Assembly: GCF_012184415.1 (NCBI RefSeq)
Contig: NZ_VTOX01000013.1
Span: 62,001 to 126,000 of the forward strand
DNA from: Ramlibacter lithotrophicus
GTDB lineage: Bacteria; Pseudomonadota; Gammaproteobacteria; Burkholderiales; Burkholderiaceae_C
Direction: 5' to 3'
DNA length: 64,000 nucleotides
Shown: one piece after another, positions 1 through 8,575 of the stretch
Position numbering within the stretch: position 1 is the stretch's first letter
How the letters are laid out: the number at the start of each line of letters is the position of its first letter
Notes under the pieces: generated by a model
The model's input: the letters and a program-made list of their open reading frames with translations, nothing else
The model's database searches: none
Told to the model about the DNA's origin: nothing
Translations under genes and position numbers: made by a program

Positions 1-362
1 GGATTGTGCTCTGCCATCGCTTCATAGCCTAGGCCCATCTTCGCCGCGACTCCCGGCCGGAAGCTCTCGACAAAGATATCGCAGCTGCGGCCCAGCCGCT
101 CAGCGATCTGCCGACCCGCGTCTGATTTCGCGTCATAGGCAACAGAACGCTTCCCTCGGTTAACGGAATAGAAATTGACTGATTCCTGAGCAATCGTCTT
201 GCCAAGCACACGGCACCAGTCGCCTTCTACCGGCTCAACCTTGATGACGTCTGCGCCGTTTAGCGCGAGCAGCATCGTTGCATGGGGACCCGCCACCCCT
301 TGGGTCGCGTCGAAGACCCGTATCCCTGCGAAGGGGCGGTCGTCGATGTTCCTCTCAATCAT
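1..362 (-). CDS. CaiB/BaiF family (family III) CoA-transferase, N-terminal part
   Basis: Runs off the left edge, so only about the first 120 residues are seen. It starts MIERNIDDRPFAGIRVFD and continues with GVAGPHATMLLALNGADVIK, VEPVEGDWCR and NRGKRSVAYD, which is the N-terminal nucleotide-binding lobe typical of family III CoA-transferases. These enzymes move CoA between acyl groups in the cytoplasm. The catalytic aspartate of the family lies near residue 170 and falls outside the window, so activity cannot be judged. It is the last visible gene of a minus-strand operon with two acyl-CoA dehydrogenases and a crotonase, 23 bp after the dehydrogenase stop, which suggests activation of an organic acid to its CoA thioester for beta-oxidation-like breakdown. 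The substrate is unknown. Confidence 0.9.
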   Translation of the reverse strand, partial: MIERNIDDRPFAGIRVFDATQGVAGPHATMLLALNGADVIKVEPVEGDWCRVLGKTIAQESVNFYSVNRGKRSVAYDAKSDAGRQIAERLGRSCDIFVESFRPGVAAKMGLGYEAMAEHN

Positions 363-385
363 TGTCTAGCCCCTTGCTCAGGTCA

Positions 386-1534
386 TCAGATCGCCGCGTC
401 ATACCTACGCAGCAGTTCCCGCAGGATCACGATATGCTGTATGTCATTGGTGCCTTCGTAGATGCGGCAAACCCGGGCATCACGGTAGAGCCGCTCGACA
501 GGGAAATCCTGTAGGTAGCCGTAGCCACCCAACACCTGTATAGCCTCGGAGCACACCCACTCAGCTGCTTCGGAAGCGACTAGCTTGGCCATGCACGCCT
601 CCTGGAGGCATGGCCGGCCAGCGTCCTTTAGCGCTGCCGCGTGCAGCACCATTTGCCGTGCCGTTTCTACTCGCGTGGCCATCGCAGCAAGCCGAAATCC
701 CACGGCCTGATGCTCCACGATTGGCTTTCCATAGACGATTCTCTCTCTCGCATATGGGAGGGCAGCGTCAAGTGCGGCTTGAGCGATGCCTACCGCTTGG
801 GCCGCAATTCCGATACGGCCGCCCTCCAGATTCGAAAGGGCAATTCGGTAGCCTTCACCCTCCTCGCCCAAGCGCAGTTCCACCGGCACCTGCATGTCCT
901 CGAATGTGATCTGTGCCGTGTCTGACGCATGCTGTCCCAGTTTGCGCTCAACTCGGGTTACCAGGTAGCCTGGCACGTTGGTGGGAACGATGAAGGCTGT
1001 GATGTCCTTGCCTGGGCGCGGGCCGGTAGCCGCGAACACAAGCGCCACGTGAGCAGTCTTGCCTGATGTGATGAAGTGCTTGGCGCCGTTGAGCACGTAG
1101 TGATCGCCTCGCCGCACGGCCGTAGTCTTTGGCGCACCTGCGTCGGACCCGCCGTGCGCCTCCGTCAGTAGGAAGGCGCCCAGCATGTCGCCACGCGCCA
1201 TCGGACGGAGAAAGCGATCCCGCTGCGCATCGCTGCCGAACCTGTAGATTGGCATGCACCCCACCGAGTTGTGACCGCTCACGATCGTCGAGGTGCTGGC
1301 ATCGCCTCGGGCGATCTCCTCGAGGGCAAGCGCCATAGACACGTAGTCGGCCCCAGCGCCACCCCACTCCTCCGGGACGTTGATGCCCATCAGACCCAAC
1401 CGCCCCAGCCCGCGAATGGCCTCTGCGGGGAAACAGGCTTGCTCGTCCCAGCGCGCCGCGTTGGGAGTCAGTTCGCGTTGCGCGAAGTCGCGCGCAGCGA
1501 GCCGGATCATCTCCTGCTGTTCATTCAGGATCAT
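386..1534 (-). CDS. acyl-CoA dehydrogenase (short/medium-chain type)
   Basis: 382 residues, the normal length for soluble FAD-dependent acyl-CoA dehydrogenases, which introduce a trans-2 double bond into acyl-CoA and pass electrons to ETF. The start ATG at 1534 (MILNEQQEM) is preferred over an in-frame ATG at 1582 because AAGGAAA lies just upstream and the family begins at this point. Visible motifs are LTEAHGGSDAGAPKTTA (acyl-CoA/FAD binding), KHFITSG, LGGYGYLQDFPVERLYRDAR, and the C-terminal YEGTNDIQ, whose Glu is at the catalytic base position. It follows the second dehydrogenase by 16 bp, so they are co-transcribed. Two different dehydrogenases in one operon suggest a heterodimer or successive steps; substrate cannot be read from sequence. 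Confidence 0.95.
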   Translation of the reverse strand: MILNEQQEMIRLAARDFAQRELTPNAARWDEQACFPAEAIRGLGRLGLMGINVPEEWGGAGADYVSMALALEEIARGDASTSTIVSGHNSVGCMPIYRFGSDAQRDRFLRPMARGDMLGAFLLTEAHGGSDAGAPKTTAVRRGDHYVLNGAKHFITSGKTAHVALVFAATGPRPGKDITAFIVPTNVPGYLVTRVERKLGQHASDTAQITFEDMQVPVELRLGEEGEGYRIALSNLEGGRIGIAAQAVGIAQAALDAALPYARERIVYGKPIVEHQAVGFRLAAMATRVETARQMVLHAAALKDAGRPCLQEACMAKLVASEAAEWVCSEAIQVLGGYGYLQDFPVERLYRDARVCRIYEGTNDIQHIVILRELLRRYDAAI

Positions 1535-1550
1535 ATGTATTTCCTTGCCA

Positions 1551-2723
1551 TCAAGCAGGCAGCTTGAGCAGTTGCCCCGCAATGATCATCTTCTGGACCT
1601 CACTCGCGCCTTCGTAAATTCGCAGGGCACGAATCTCGCGGTATAGGCGCTCCGGCAGAGATCCTCGTACGACGCCCGCCCCCCCGTGAATCTGCACGCA
1701 GGCGTCGATGACGCGTTGCGCCGCTTCCGTCGCATGAAGTTTTGCCATGCTCGCCTCGCGGCTGACACGGCCTTTCATCGTATCCTTGAGCCAGGCGGCG
1801 CGGTACACCAGTAGCGCCGACGCATCCACGTCCAGCGACATATCAGCAAGTGCAGCCTTCGTCATCTGCAAATCACCTAGCGTTCCGCCAAAGATGCGGC
1901 GCGTGCGTGCGCGTTGCAGGGCGGCATCGAACGCGCAGCGTGCAAAACCGAGAGCGGCGGCGCCCACTGTTGTTCGAAATACGTCTAGCGTCGCCATTGC
2001 GATCGCAAAACCCTGCCCCGGCTCGCCGATGACCTGGTCAGGTCCAATACGGCAGTTGGAAAGCACCAGGGTTCCGATGGGGTGCGGCGCCACGATCTCT
2101 GGCCGTTCGCGGATCTCCAGTCCGGGGGTATTCGAATCAACGACGAACGCTGTGATGCCCTTGGGGCCACCCTCGGCGCTCGTTCGTGCGAAGACGACAT
2201 AGAAATCCGCTATACCGGCATTAGAGATCCAGGACTTGCTCCCTTCCAGATACCAAGCTCCGTCGTGCCAGTGCGCCTCCGTTGCCATCGCGGCCACGTC
2301 GGATCCAGCCTCCGCTTCGGAAAGTGCGAATGCGGCAATCAATTGCCCGCTCGCGACGCGTGGCAAGTAGCGTTCACGCTGGACGGCATTTCCAAACAGG
2401 CCAATCGGAGCGCTGCCGAGCCCCTGCATCGCAAAGGCAAAGTCCGCCAAACCATGCTGCGCCGCTAAAACCTCCCGCACTACGCATAGCGAACGGACAT
2501 CAGGCGCGACACCGGGGGCTGGCGACATGGCGAAGCTCAATATCCCCCTTTCGCCAAGGATACCCACGATCCGACGCACCGAGCAGTCGACGGTCTCTGG
2601 CCTCTCGTCGTGCACGTCGCTAAGCAACATTGAGACCTGGCCAGCGATTGGCGCCAGCCGGTCGTGCAGTTCTCGATGGACCGCATCCAAGAACGGCCAC
2701 GCCAAGAATGCCGGAGCCCCCAT
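1551..2723 (-). CDS. acyl-CoA dehydrogenase
   Basis: 390 residues from the ATG at 2723 (MGAPAFLAWPFLDAVH). That ATG overlaps the stop of the upstream crotonase as TGATG, a sign of translational coupling; a longer frame to 2870 would overlap the crotonase and is rejected. Family motifs seen: FALSEAEAGSDVAAMATEA, KSWISNAGIADFYVVFAR, IHGGAGVVRGSLPERLYREI and LRIYEGASEVQ near the C-terminus with the Glu expected to act as base. It is clearly diverged from the dehydrogenase downstream, with an N-terminus unlike it, so the pair are not a recent duplication. Predicted cytoplasmic FAD enzyme acting on a CoA thioester; substrate unknown. Confidence 0.93.
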   Translation of the reverse strand: MGAPAFLAWPFLDAVHRELHDRLAPIAGQVSMLLSDVHDERPETVDCSVRRIVGILGERGILSFAMSPAPGVAPDVRSLCVVREVLAAQHGLADFAFAMQGLGSAPIGLFGNAVQRERYLPRVASGQLIAAFALSEAEAGSDVAAMATEAHWHDGAWYLEGSKSWISNAGIADFYVVFARTSAEGGPKGITAFVVDSNTPGLEIRERPEIVAPHPIGTLVLSNCRIGPDQVIGEPGQGFAIAMATLDVFRTTVGAAALGFARCAFDAALQRARTRRIFGGTLGDLQMTKAALADMSLDVDASALLVYRAAWLKDTMKGRVSREASMAKLHATEAAQRVIDACVQIHGGAGVVRGSLPERLYREIRALRIYEGASEVQKMIIAGQLLKLPA

Positions 2724-3553
2724 CAGTTGCCCTCGAACACTGGCTTCACCTTCCCAACGAACGCTCGGTAGGCCCGAGCATAATCTCGCGTCTGCATACA
2801 GATTGCCTGAGCTTGCGCTTCCGCCTCGATGGCTTCTGCAATTCCCATGCTCCACTCCTGTTGGAGGCATTTCTTAGTCATGCCGTGCGCGAACGTTGGG
2901 CCGTCGGCAAGTTCCCGCGCGAGCGCTTGTGCATTGGCAAGCAGATCCTCTGGCGATACTAGACGATTGTAAAAACCCCAGCGTTCGCCCTCCTCTCCAG
3001 TCATGGACCTGCCCGTATAGAGCAGCTCGGACGCGCGGCCGGCTCCGATGATCCGCGGAAGGATATTGCAGGCGCCCATATCAGCGCCCGCGAGCCCGAC
3101 TCGTGTGAACAGGAAAGCCGTCTTCGTGCGCGGAGTTCCGATCCGCATATCGGACGCCATCGCGAGGATCGCCCCGGCGCCTGCGCATATTCCATCGACC
3201 GCTGCGATGATCGGCTGCGGGCACTGGCGCATCTCGACCACGGCGTCACCGGTCATCCTGGTGAACTCAAGGAGGCCCGGCATGTCACCAGCCTCCTGCA
3301 TACCGACCAGAGGCCCAATGATCTCGTGGACATCCCCGCCCGAGCAAAAGTTGCCGCCCGCGCCGGTTACCACCACCACCTTCACGTCGGTTGCATACCT
3401 CAGTTCGCGGAAGAGGTCGCGAAGCTCGCCATAGGAGTCAAATGTGAGCGGATTCTTACGTTCGGGGCGGTTCAAGGTAAGGGTAGCCACTTTCCCAACA
3501 ACTTCCCATTGAAAGTGACGGGGGACGTAGTCTGTGGCGACGAACTTTTTCAT
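2723..3553 (-). CDS. crotonase-superfamily protein (enoyl-CoA hydratase-like, atypical active site)
   Basis: 276 residues with the crotonase fold: LNRPERKNPLTFDSY, the oxyanion-hole stretch GGNFCSGGDVHEI and AAVDGICAGAGAILAMASD. Alignment by eye to classical enoyl-CoA hydratases puts Ile and Arg where the two catalytic glutamates normally sit (GAGAILAMA and FTRVGLAGADMGAC), while an Asp in GADMGAC falls where dienoyl-CoA isomerases keep a catalytic Asp. The reaction may therefore be isomerase, lyase or another crotonase chemistry rather than simple hydration. First gene of the operon and preceded by CGGAGAAA as ribosome site, with a palindromic operator 20-37 bp upstream. Its stop overlaps the next gene. 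Confidence 0.88.
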   Translation of the reverse strand: MKKFVATDYVPRHFQWEVVGKVATLTLNRPERKNPLTFDSYGELRDLFRELRYATDVKVVVVTGAGGNFCSGGDVHEIIGPLVGMQEAGDMPGLLEFTRMTGDAVVEMRQCPQPIIAAVDGICAGAGAILAMASDMRIGTPRTKTAFLFTRVGLAGADMGACNILPRIIGAGRASELLYTGRSMTGEEGERWGFYNRLVSPEDLLANAQALARELADGPTFAHGMTKKCLQQEWSMGIAEAIEAEAQAQAICMQTRDYARAYRAFVGKVKPVFEGN

Positions 3554-3572
3554 ACCATTTTCTCCGTTTTAT

Positions 3573-3590
3573 TGACTGATCGTTCAATCA
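3573..3590. promoter_or_regulatory. near-palindromic operator upstream of the acyl-CoA operon
   Basis: The 18-bp stretch TGACTGATCGTTCAATCA matches its own reverse complement at 14 of 18 positions (consensus TGAyTGAwCGwTCArTCA) and lies 20 bp before the crotonase start codon. This form is typical of operators for TetR-family regulators of acyl-CoA catabolism. No regulator gene is left nearby because IS66 debris begins about 30 bp further upstream. Repressor identity is inference. Confidence 0.6.
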
Positions 3591-3619
3591 TAACAAGAAT
3601 ACTGATGGCACCGGTGCGT

Positions 3620-4023
3620 GTCAACACAGGCATCCCTGGATGCTGATCTGGCCGAACTCAGTCAAGAGATCAAGCGCCCGGGCGTCGACACCGATGTCGC
3701 CGACAGCAAGACCGACATGAAGACCCCGAAATGCAAAGCGGTGCCGCCGCAGCTGCCGCGGCGCGACGTGCACCATGAGCCGGCGAGCACCGTGTGCATC
3801 CGCGGCTGCCAGATGTAGCGCATCGGCCAGGTCGTGGCCGAGAAGCCGGACTACCAGCGCGGCGTGTTCCCGGTGGAGCGCCACGTGCGTGGCAAATGGG
3901 CGTGCCGGCACTGTCAGACGCTCGTACAGGCCGCAGTGCCGGCGCACGTGATCGACAAGGGCATCCCAACCACGGGTCTGCTGGCCCAGGTGCTGGCGGC
4001 CAAGTTCCTGGATCACATGCCGC
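3620..4023 (+). pseudogene. tnpC: IS66-family transposase tnpC, N-terminal remnant with nonsense codon
   Basis: The frame encodes a recognisable IS66 TnpC N-terminal and zinc-ribbon region: LPRRDVHHEPASTVC, then RGVFPVERHVRGKWACRHC, TLVQAAVPAHVIDKGIP and LLAQVLAAKFLDHMPL. It is broken by an in-frame TAG at 3816-3818, where IS66 relatives have a lysine codon, so AAG to TAG is likely. Homology stops abruptly near 4023, long before the DDE catalytic domain. It cannot make a transposase. The order (tnpC piece upstream of tnpA) is not the natural tnpA-tnpB-tnpC order, so this is rearranged debris. Confidence 0.85.
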
Positions 4024-4044
4024 TTACATGTCGTCATTGCTGCG

Positions 4045-4416
4045 TGCCGGGTGTCCGGCGCGTCGGTGGCGGGCGTGGCGCAGGCCCACCGCTTGAACGC
4101 GAACCTCGTGCGCCAGTGGCTCGTCGGCCGCGGTGTGAAGCGCTGCAGCGGGGTTGAACAGCGCGCCGCCAGCGTGCCGATCGCGGCGGACGCAGCGCCA
4201 ATGACCGAAGCGTCCCGAGCAATGCCGTTCGTACCCGTGCAGCCACCTGCACCAGTGGCGGCTACGACGCCGCGTGAGAACGCTGGCGAGCCCGACGAAT
4301 CCATCCACATTGAGCTCACGCGCTCTGGCGCGAAGTTGACCGTGCGGTGGCCGGTCGCCCAGGCATCGGCATGCGCGAGTTGGCCTGGCGAGCTGGCCGG
4401 AGTGCTGTCGCTGTGA
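4045..4416 (+). pseudogene. tnpA: IS66-family tnpA (orfA) remnant, N-terminus missing
   Basis: From ACRVSGASVAGVAQAHRLNA to the stop at 4416 this reads as the part of IS66 TnpA after the first helix of its helix-turn-helix (VAQAHRLNANLVRQWLVG), followed by the variable Pro/Ala-rich linker and the conserved tail SIHIELTRSGAKLTVRWPV. The first 30 or so residues, with the start region of the helix-turn-helix domain, are absent; a GTG at 4051 is only a chance start. It joins directly to the tnpC fragment upstream, and its stop overlaps the tnpB start as in intact IS66 elements. Confidence 0.75.
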
Positions 4417-4499
4417 TCCGCATCGACGCGCTGTGGCTGTGCGTCGCGCCGGTGGACATGCGCTGCGGCGCCGAGCGCCTGCTCGCGCACGTGATCACC
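4413..4499 (+). pseudogene. tnpB: IS66-family tnpB (orfB) N-terminal fragment, cut by IS21
   Basis: GTG start at 4413 overlapping the tnpA stop, then VIRIDALWLCVAPVDMRCG and AERLLAHVI. This is the first 29 residues of IS66 TnpB, whose normal opening is MIRIDALWL with a D-M-R motif. The frame stops being IS66 exactly where the left end of the IS21 element begins at 4500. Non-functional remnant. Confidence 0.8.
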
Positions 4500-4583
4500 T
4501 GTCACTTCTCACCGTTTTCGAGCCAATCTGTTTCCGGCATATTCAAGCCAGTGGTGGCCACAAACGGGTATCCCGAGCGAGGG

Positions 4584-5377
4584 TTAAGCATGGCCGTTTT
4601 TCACGGCGGTGGCAACCGCCTGGCGTGGCTTGACCGCCACCGGCGAGAGCTTGGGCGCGCGGTAGGACTGGCCGTCCAGCACCATGCAGTAGGCGTTGTG
4701 CCGCAAGCGGTCCAGGGTTGCTGATGCCAGCAGCCGATTGGCGGGGAACGCCTGGTCCCATTCGGTGAAGTCCAGGTTGCTCGTCACGATCGTGGCTGCC
4801 TGCTCGTAGCGCTCGGCGACCAGGTCGTGCAGGTCTTCGTCGGCCGGCGGTCGAAGCGGCTTGAGCCCGAAGTCATCGATGATCAGCAGCGGCACGCGCG
4901 CCAGGCTCGCCAGCCGCCGCTCGTAGGTGCCAGTGGCGCGGGCGGCATTGAGGCCCTGCGTCAGCGCGGCGCTGGTCGTGAACACGACGTCCACGCCCTG
5001 GCGCACGGCGCAGTGACCCAGGGCCTGGGCCAAGTGGCTCTTGCCCGTTCCGCACGGGCCCACGATGAGCACCGCGCCTTCTCTTGCAGGTAGCGGCCCG
5101 TGGCCAGGTCGTTGACCAAGGCGCGGTTGAGCTTGGGCAGCCGTTCGAAGTCGAACTGCTCCAGGGTCTTGTTGGTGCGGAACTGCGCGCGTCGCAGCCG
5201 CAGGCTGAACTTCTTCTGCTCGCGCCGGGCAACTTCGTCGCTGACCAGCATGGCCAGGAACTCGGTGTACGCGAGCTTGCCGTCGATGGCTTGGCGGTTG
5301 CGAGCCTCCAGCGAATCCAGGATGCCTGAGAGCCGCAACTGTTTGAGTTGCGGAGCGAGTTCGGGAACCGGGTTCAT
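4584..5377 (-). pseudogene. istB: IS21 helper ATPase istB, one-base frameshift
   Basis: IstB loads the transposase onto target DNA using ATP. The N-terminal frame (MNPVPELAPQLKQLRLSGIL ... DLATGRYLQEK) and the C-terminal frame (VLIVGPCGTGKSHLAQALG with Walker A GPCGTGKS, VPLLIIDDFGLKPLR with Walker B, VTSNLDFTEWDQAF) are in different registers. They join at about 5079, where one base is missing between the LQEK codons and VLIVGP. Together they would give about 264 residues, the normal IstB length, so the frameshift is the only visible damage. It lies 19 bp after istA. Confidence 0.9.
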
Positions 5378-5396
5378 GGCGATCTCCTTTCAGGTG

Positions 5397-6922
5397 TCAA
5401 TGCAGCAGATCCGGCTGCTGCGGGTCAGGGCCGAACAAGCTGGCGGCGTCCCGCGCGAAGCGCAAGGCGCCGTAGCTCACGGTGGCCACCTCGGCGAACT
5501 CGGCGCGCAGATCAGCGCCGGTGTGCAGGATGGTCTTGACGGTGCGGTAATGCGGCGAGTCGTGCACCAGCGCGCGTTGGCAGGCCGTCTCCACTCGCTC
5601 GCGCCCGAACTGCTCGACCAGGTGCAGCACGCCCTGTGCAGCGCGCAGGCGCTCCATCATGCGATCGGCGAGCAGGCGCTCGATCAGGCTCTCGCAGGCG
5701 GGACCGACCTCGCGTGCCTGCTGGACGCACCAGCGGCGGTCGTGGGCGAAGAAGGCCTGCGCGGCCGGCGGCAGGTGCTCGCGCAGCGTTCGGCGCTCGC
5801 CCGGGCGCAGCGCGTGCGTGGCCACGTGCGTCCAGTCTTCGTACAAGGCCACCGCCGCGTCGGTGGCCCGCAGCCACAGCGTCTTGCCCACCAGCCGGAA
5901 TGGCGCCGAGTACAGGGCGCGATCGAACTGCACGTGGCAGTCGCGGTGCACGCTGACCCGGTGCCACTCGCCCAGGTCCGGCGCGATTGCCGGCAGCGCC
6001 GCCAGATGCGCCTGCTCCAGCTCGTACAGCGCCAGCGGCTTGGCGTGAGTAGTGCCATGGATGCGGCAGCCCGCTTCCTGCAGGACCCACGCTCGGGCCT
6101 GGGCGTTCAGGTCCGCCAAGTCGCAGAAGCTGCGCGTTGGCAGGAAGTTGTTCTTGACGTACTTGACGCCGGCTTCGACGATGCCCTTCTTCTGCGGATC
6201 GCGTGGAGGACAGGCATCGATGCGGAAGCCGTACCCTTCGGCGCACTGGCCGTAGGAGCGTTGCACCTCGGGATCATGCACGCAGGCCCGGGTGATGGCG
6301 CACTTGGGGTTGTCGATGATCAGGCGCCGCGGCACGCCGCCGAACCACTCGAAGGCCCTGCGGTGGCACCCCAGCCAGGTCGCCACGGTCTGGTCCCAGA
6401 CGAACTCGACGTATTGATGGCGGCTGTGCGCCAGCGTCATCACGAAGGCCCAGGTCCGCCGCAGTCGACCATCGGGGTGCGTCAGCAGCGGGCCAGCGCC
6501 GAAGTCAACCTGTGCAGCCTCGCCTGGTTCGAAGTCCAGCCGCACGGTCACGTCCGACCGCTGCTGCCCGCGCAGGTCCACCCGCAGCCGCGCCACCGAG
6601 GAGTAGCTGCCGCTGTAGCCATGCGGCGCACCAGCGCGGCGTGAATGGCCTTGCCCTGCACCCCGGCAGCGCGCCACTGGGCGACCAACTCGCGCCAGGG
6701 CTGGACGCTGGAGATGGTGGACGCAGCGCGCCGGCGCTCGCCCAGCGCCGCGCAGATGAGCGCCTCGTCCGGCATCTCGTGCGAGGGATCCAGCCAGCCT
6801 CGCGCTTGCGCCAGCTCACGCACCGCGGCCAGCTTCTGCCGGCCCATGAGGCCCGAGCGCGCGATGTCGCGTTCGGAGTCGCCGGCGCGCAGCCGAACCA
6901 AGGCCTGTCGATACTGAAACAT
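5397..6922 (-). pseudogene. istA: IS21 transposase istA, one-base frameshift
   Basis: Starts at ATG 6922 (MFQYRQALVRLRAGDSERDI) with a GGAGAA ribosome site. The N-terminal helix-turn-helix frame runs to QGKAIHAALVRR; the remainder (HGYSGSYSSVARLRV, then the integrase core QVDFGAGP, IIDNPKCAI, and GIVEAGVKYVKNNFLP with the DDE-type residues) is in another register. The break is at about 6620, where one base of a HIS codon appears lost. Restored, it would be about 509 residues, usual for IstA. The catalytic core is otherwise complete. Confidence 0.9.
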
Positions 6923-7119
6923 CTCGATTCTCCTGCGGGCCACTGCGCTCTCCTCGAGTGGAAAACCCCCGAGGGTGCAGGAAGCCCGAAAGCGCCCGAG
7001 ATGCCCGTTTGAACGGCCGAGCTGGCCTGATTATGCCGAAAACGCCACCTGCCATCGGCCCGGCGCGCTGGCCTGATTACGCCGAAAACGAAGTGGCCTG
7101 ATTACGGCGGAAAGTGACA

Positions 7120-7533
7120 GTACCCGCGCACGATCGCCTCCCGACCGAGGGCGACAGCGCGGTGGGTCTTGCCGACGCCCGGTGGCCCGAGCAGCAGGAC
7201 GCTGTCGCCGTTGGCCACCCACCGCGAGGTAGCCAGATCCCGGATCTGCTTGGGGTCGACCGACGGCTGGGCGTCGTATTCGAACGCCTCGAGCGTGCGC
7301 ACGAAGGGGAACTTGGCGATCGACAGGCCCATCTGGATGCGCCGTTCGTCCTTGCGGGCAACCTCGGCAGTGCACAGCATCGTCAGCGCCTCGCGCAGGT
7401 TCATCTCGGCGCGGGCGGCCTGGTCCAGCAGCGTCTCGAGCTGATCACGGATGGCGGTGAGCTTCAGACGGGTGAGCATCGGCTCCAGGTCGCCGATCAT
7501 CTCGACCGGCTTGAGCTTCTTGGCCGCGACCAT
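7120..7533 (-). pseudogene. istB: second IS21 istB, truncated by the first IS21
   Basis: ATG at 7533 overlaps the istA stop (TGATG). The product reads MVAAKKLKPVEMIGDLEPML, then LKLTAIRDQLETLLDQA, DLATSRWVANGDSVLLLGPP and Walker A GPPGVGKTH, then REAIVRGY, where it ends precisely at the IS21 terminus at 7119; the last five codons before the stop come from the inserted element. Only about 138 of 250 residues remain, and Walker B and the C-terminal half are gone. It is a different lineage from the istB at 4584, with low residue identity. Confidence 0.88.
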
Positions 7534-8168
7534 CACCAACCTCCCCCGAGGACCTGCTCGTATTCCTGCAACGGCCGCAGCAGTTCAGGGTTTGCGGGCA
7601 CCGGGGCCGACGAAGGCTCCGGCCGCGGCAGCCAGCTCACGCCGAGCAAGTGCGCTCCAACGATGCCTGCCAGGTGGGAACGGTCGATGATGGTCTTGCG
7701 CCGCAGCAGGCTCTGGGCATGGCAAGCCACCTCCTGGCCGGCGTAGAAGATCCGGACCTGACGCTCGGCCACAACGGCCGTAACGCTCTCGCCAATGAGT
7801 CGCCAGGGCACGCTGTAGCGGTTGGTGTCCAGCTCGACGCAGGCGTCGCTGTGCACGCGTCGTGTGAGCTCGCGAACCTGCAGGAACGGCGCCTTGCCAG
7901 GCAGCGGCCGCAGGGCAGAGCGCTCATCGCGTTCGAAGCGCGCGATCGGCGCCTCGCCGGTGGTGCCGTGCACGCGCACGTCGGCCACCTCCCGCATCCA
8001 GCACGCCAGGTGCGCCTGGAGTTCATCCAGGGAGGCGAACCGGTGGCCGGCGATCGCATTGCCCTTGACATAGCCGACCCCGCGCTCGTCCTTGCCTTTG
8101 GTGCGGGCACGGTACGGTGCGCAGGCCCGGGGCGTGATACCCCAGTAGCGGCAGAACGCAAGTGAAGG
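7533..8168 (-). pseudogene. istA: second IS21 istA, C-terminal remnant
   Basis: From SLAFCRYWGITPRACAPYRA at about 8168 the frame is IstA-like: TKGKDERGVGYVKGNAI holds the final catalytic Glu region, followed by HLACWMREVADVRVHGTTGE and the C-terminal DTNRYSVPWRLIGESV. The HTH domain and the first two catalytic acidic residues are missing because homology starts abruptly at 8168. The open frame continues to 8375 but that part resembles nothing I know. No left terminus of this element is recognisable. Confidence 0.85.
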
Positions 8169-8575
8169 GACGACGCGGGGAGGCGAGCGTGCCATCGCAG
8201 CTACGGAAATCCAGTCTCGGGGACTTCCGAGCGACTCGATTCCCCAAGACTTCGATAAAGAGGCGAATGTGGCGCCCGGCATGCCCCGGTCTCCGACGAA
8301 AAACCAATCACCGTCCGCGCGCCGGAGGCGCCGACAGCAGGGCCAGCGCCGGCACTGCCGTGGCGCCGTGACCACCGGCGCGGCGAGAGCTGCTGCTTAC
8401 CGGACAGGCAAAGAGCTGCTACCCGCACCAGTTTCTGGTCCTGCGCGCGGCAATCCAGCGGTTGTCCACAGCGTTTTCAACGTGAACTGTGAAATGGGCG
8501 ACTCATCACCTGTGACATGGGAGCTTGCGGCTCAGAAGGGCCCTCGAGCGCACACGAACGGCATTGCCGACGGAG
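8169..8575. other. 407-bp stretch without recognisable gene
   Basis: Lies between the broken IstA and the XRE gene. Short open frames exist on both strands but none shows a family motif, ribosome site or consistent codon use. A TTGTCCACA at about 8463 resembles a DnaA box by chance. Probably the deletion scar that removed the start of the IS21 remnant plus old flanking DNA. Confidence 0.5.

Larger units (their letters stand above)
4500..7119 (-). mobile_element. IS21-family insertion sequence (istA-istB, both frameshifted)
   Basis: About 2620 bp. The left end begins TGTCACTTCTCACCG at 4500 and the right end, read inwards on the minus strand, begins TGTCACTTTCCGCCG at 7119, so TG...CA termini with matching outer sequence are visible. 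Inside each end are further partial copies of a module resembling GTTTTCGGCGTAATCAGGCC (right end, around 7020-7110), as expected for the multiple terminal repeats of IS21 elements. Flanking bases (GATCACC left, GTACCCG right) show no target duplication. The left flank is IS66 tnpB and the right flank is the interrupted istB of a second IS21 remnant, so insertion was followed by deletion or recombination on one side. Confidence 0.85.

Noticed and set aside
5070..5090. Frameshift in istB as programmed ribosomal frameshifting
   Set aside because: IS21 istB is not known to use it, no slippery heptamer lies at the join, and istA of the same element has a similar one-base loss at another place.
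8460..8475. TTGTCCACA near 8463 as part of a replication origin
   Set aside because: A single near-match to a DnaA box with no cluster, no AT-rich unwinding region and no rep or dnaA gene nearby.
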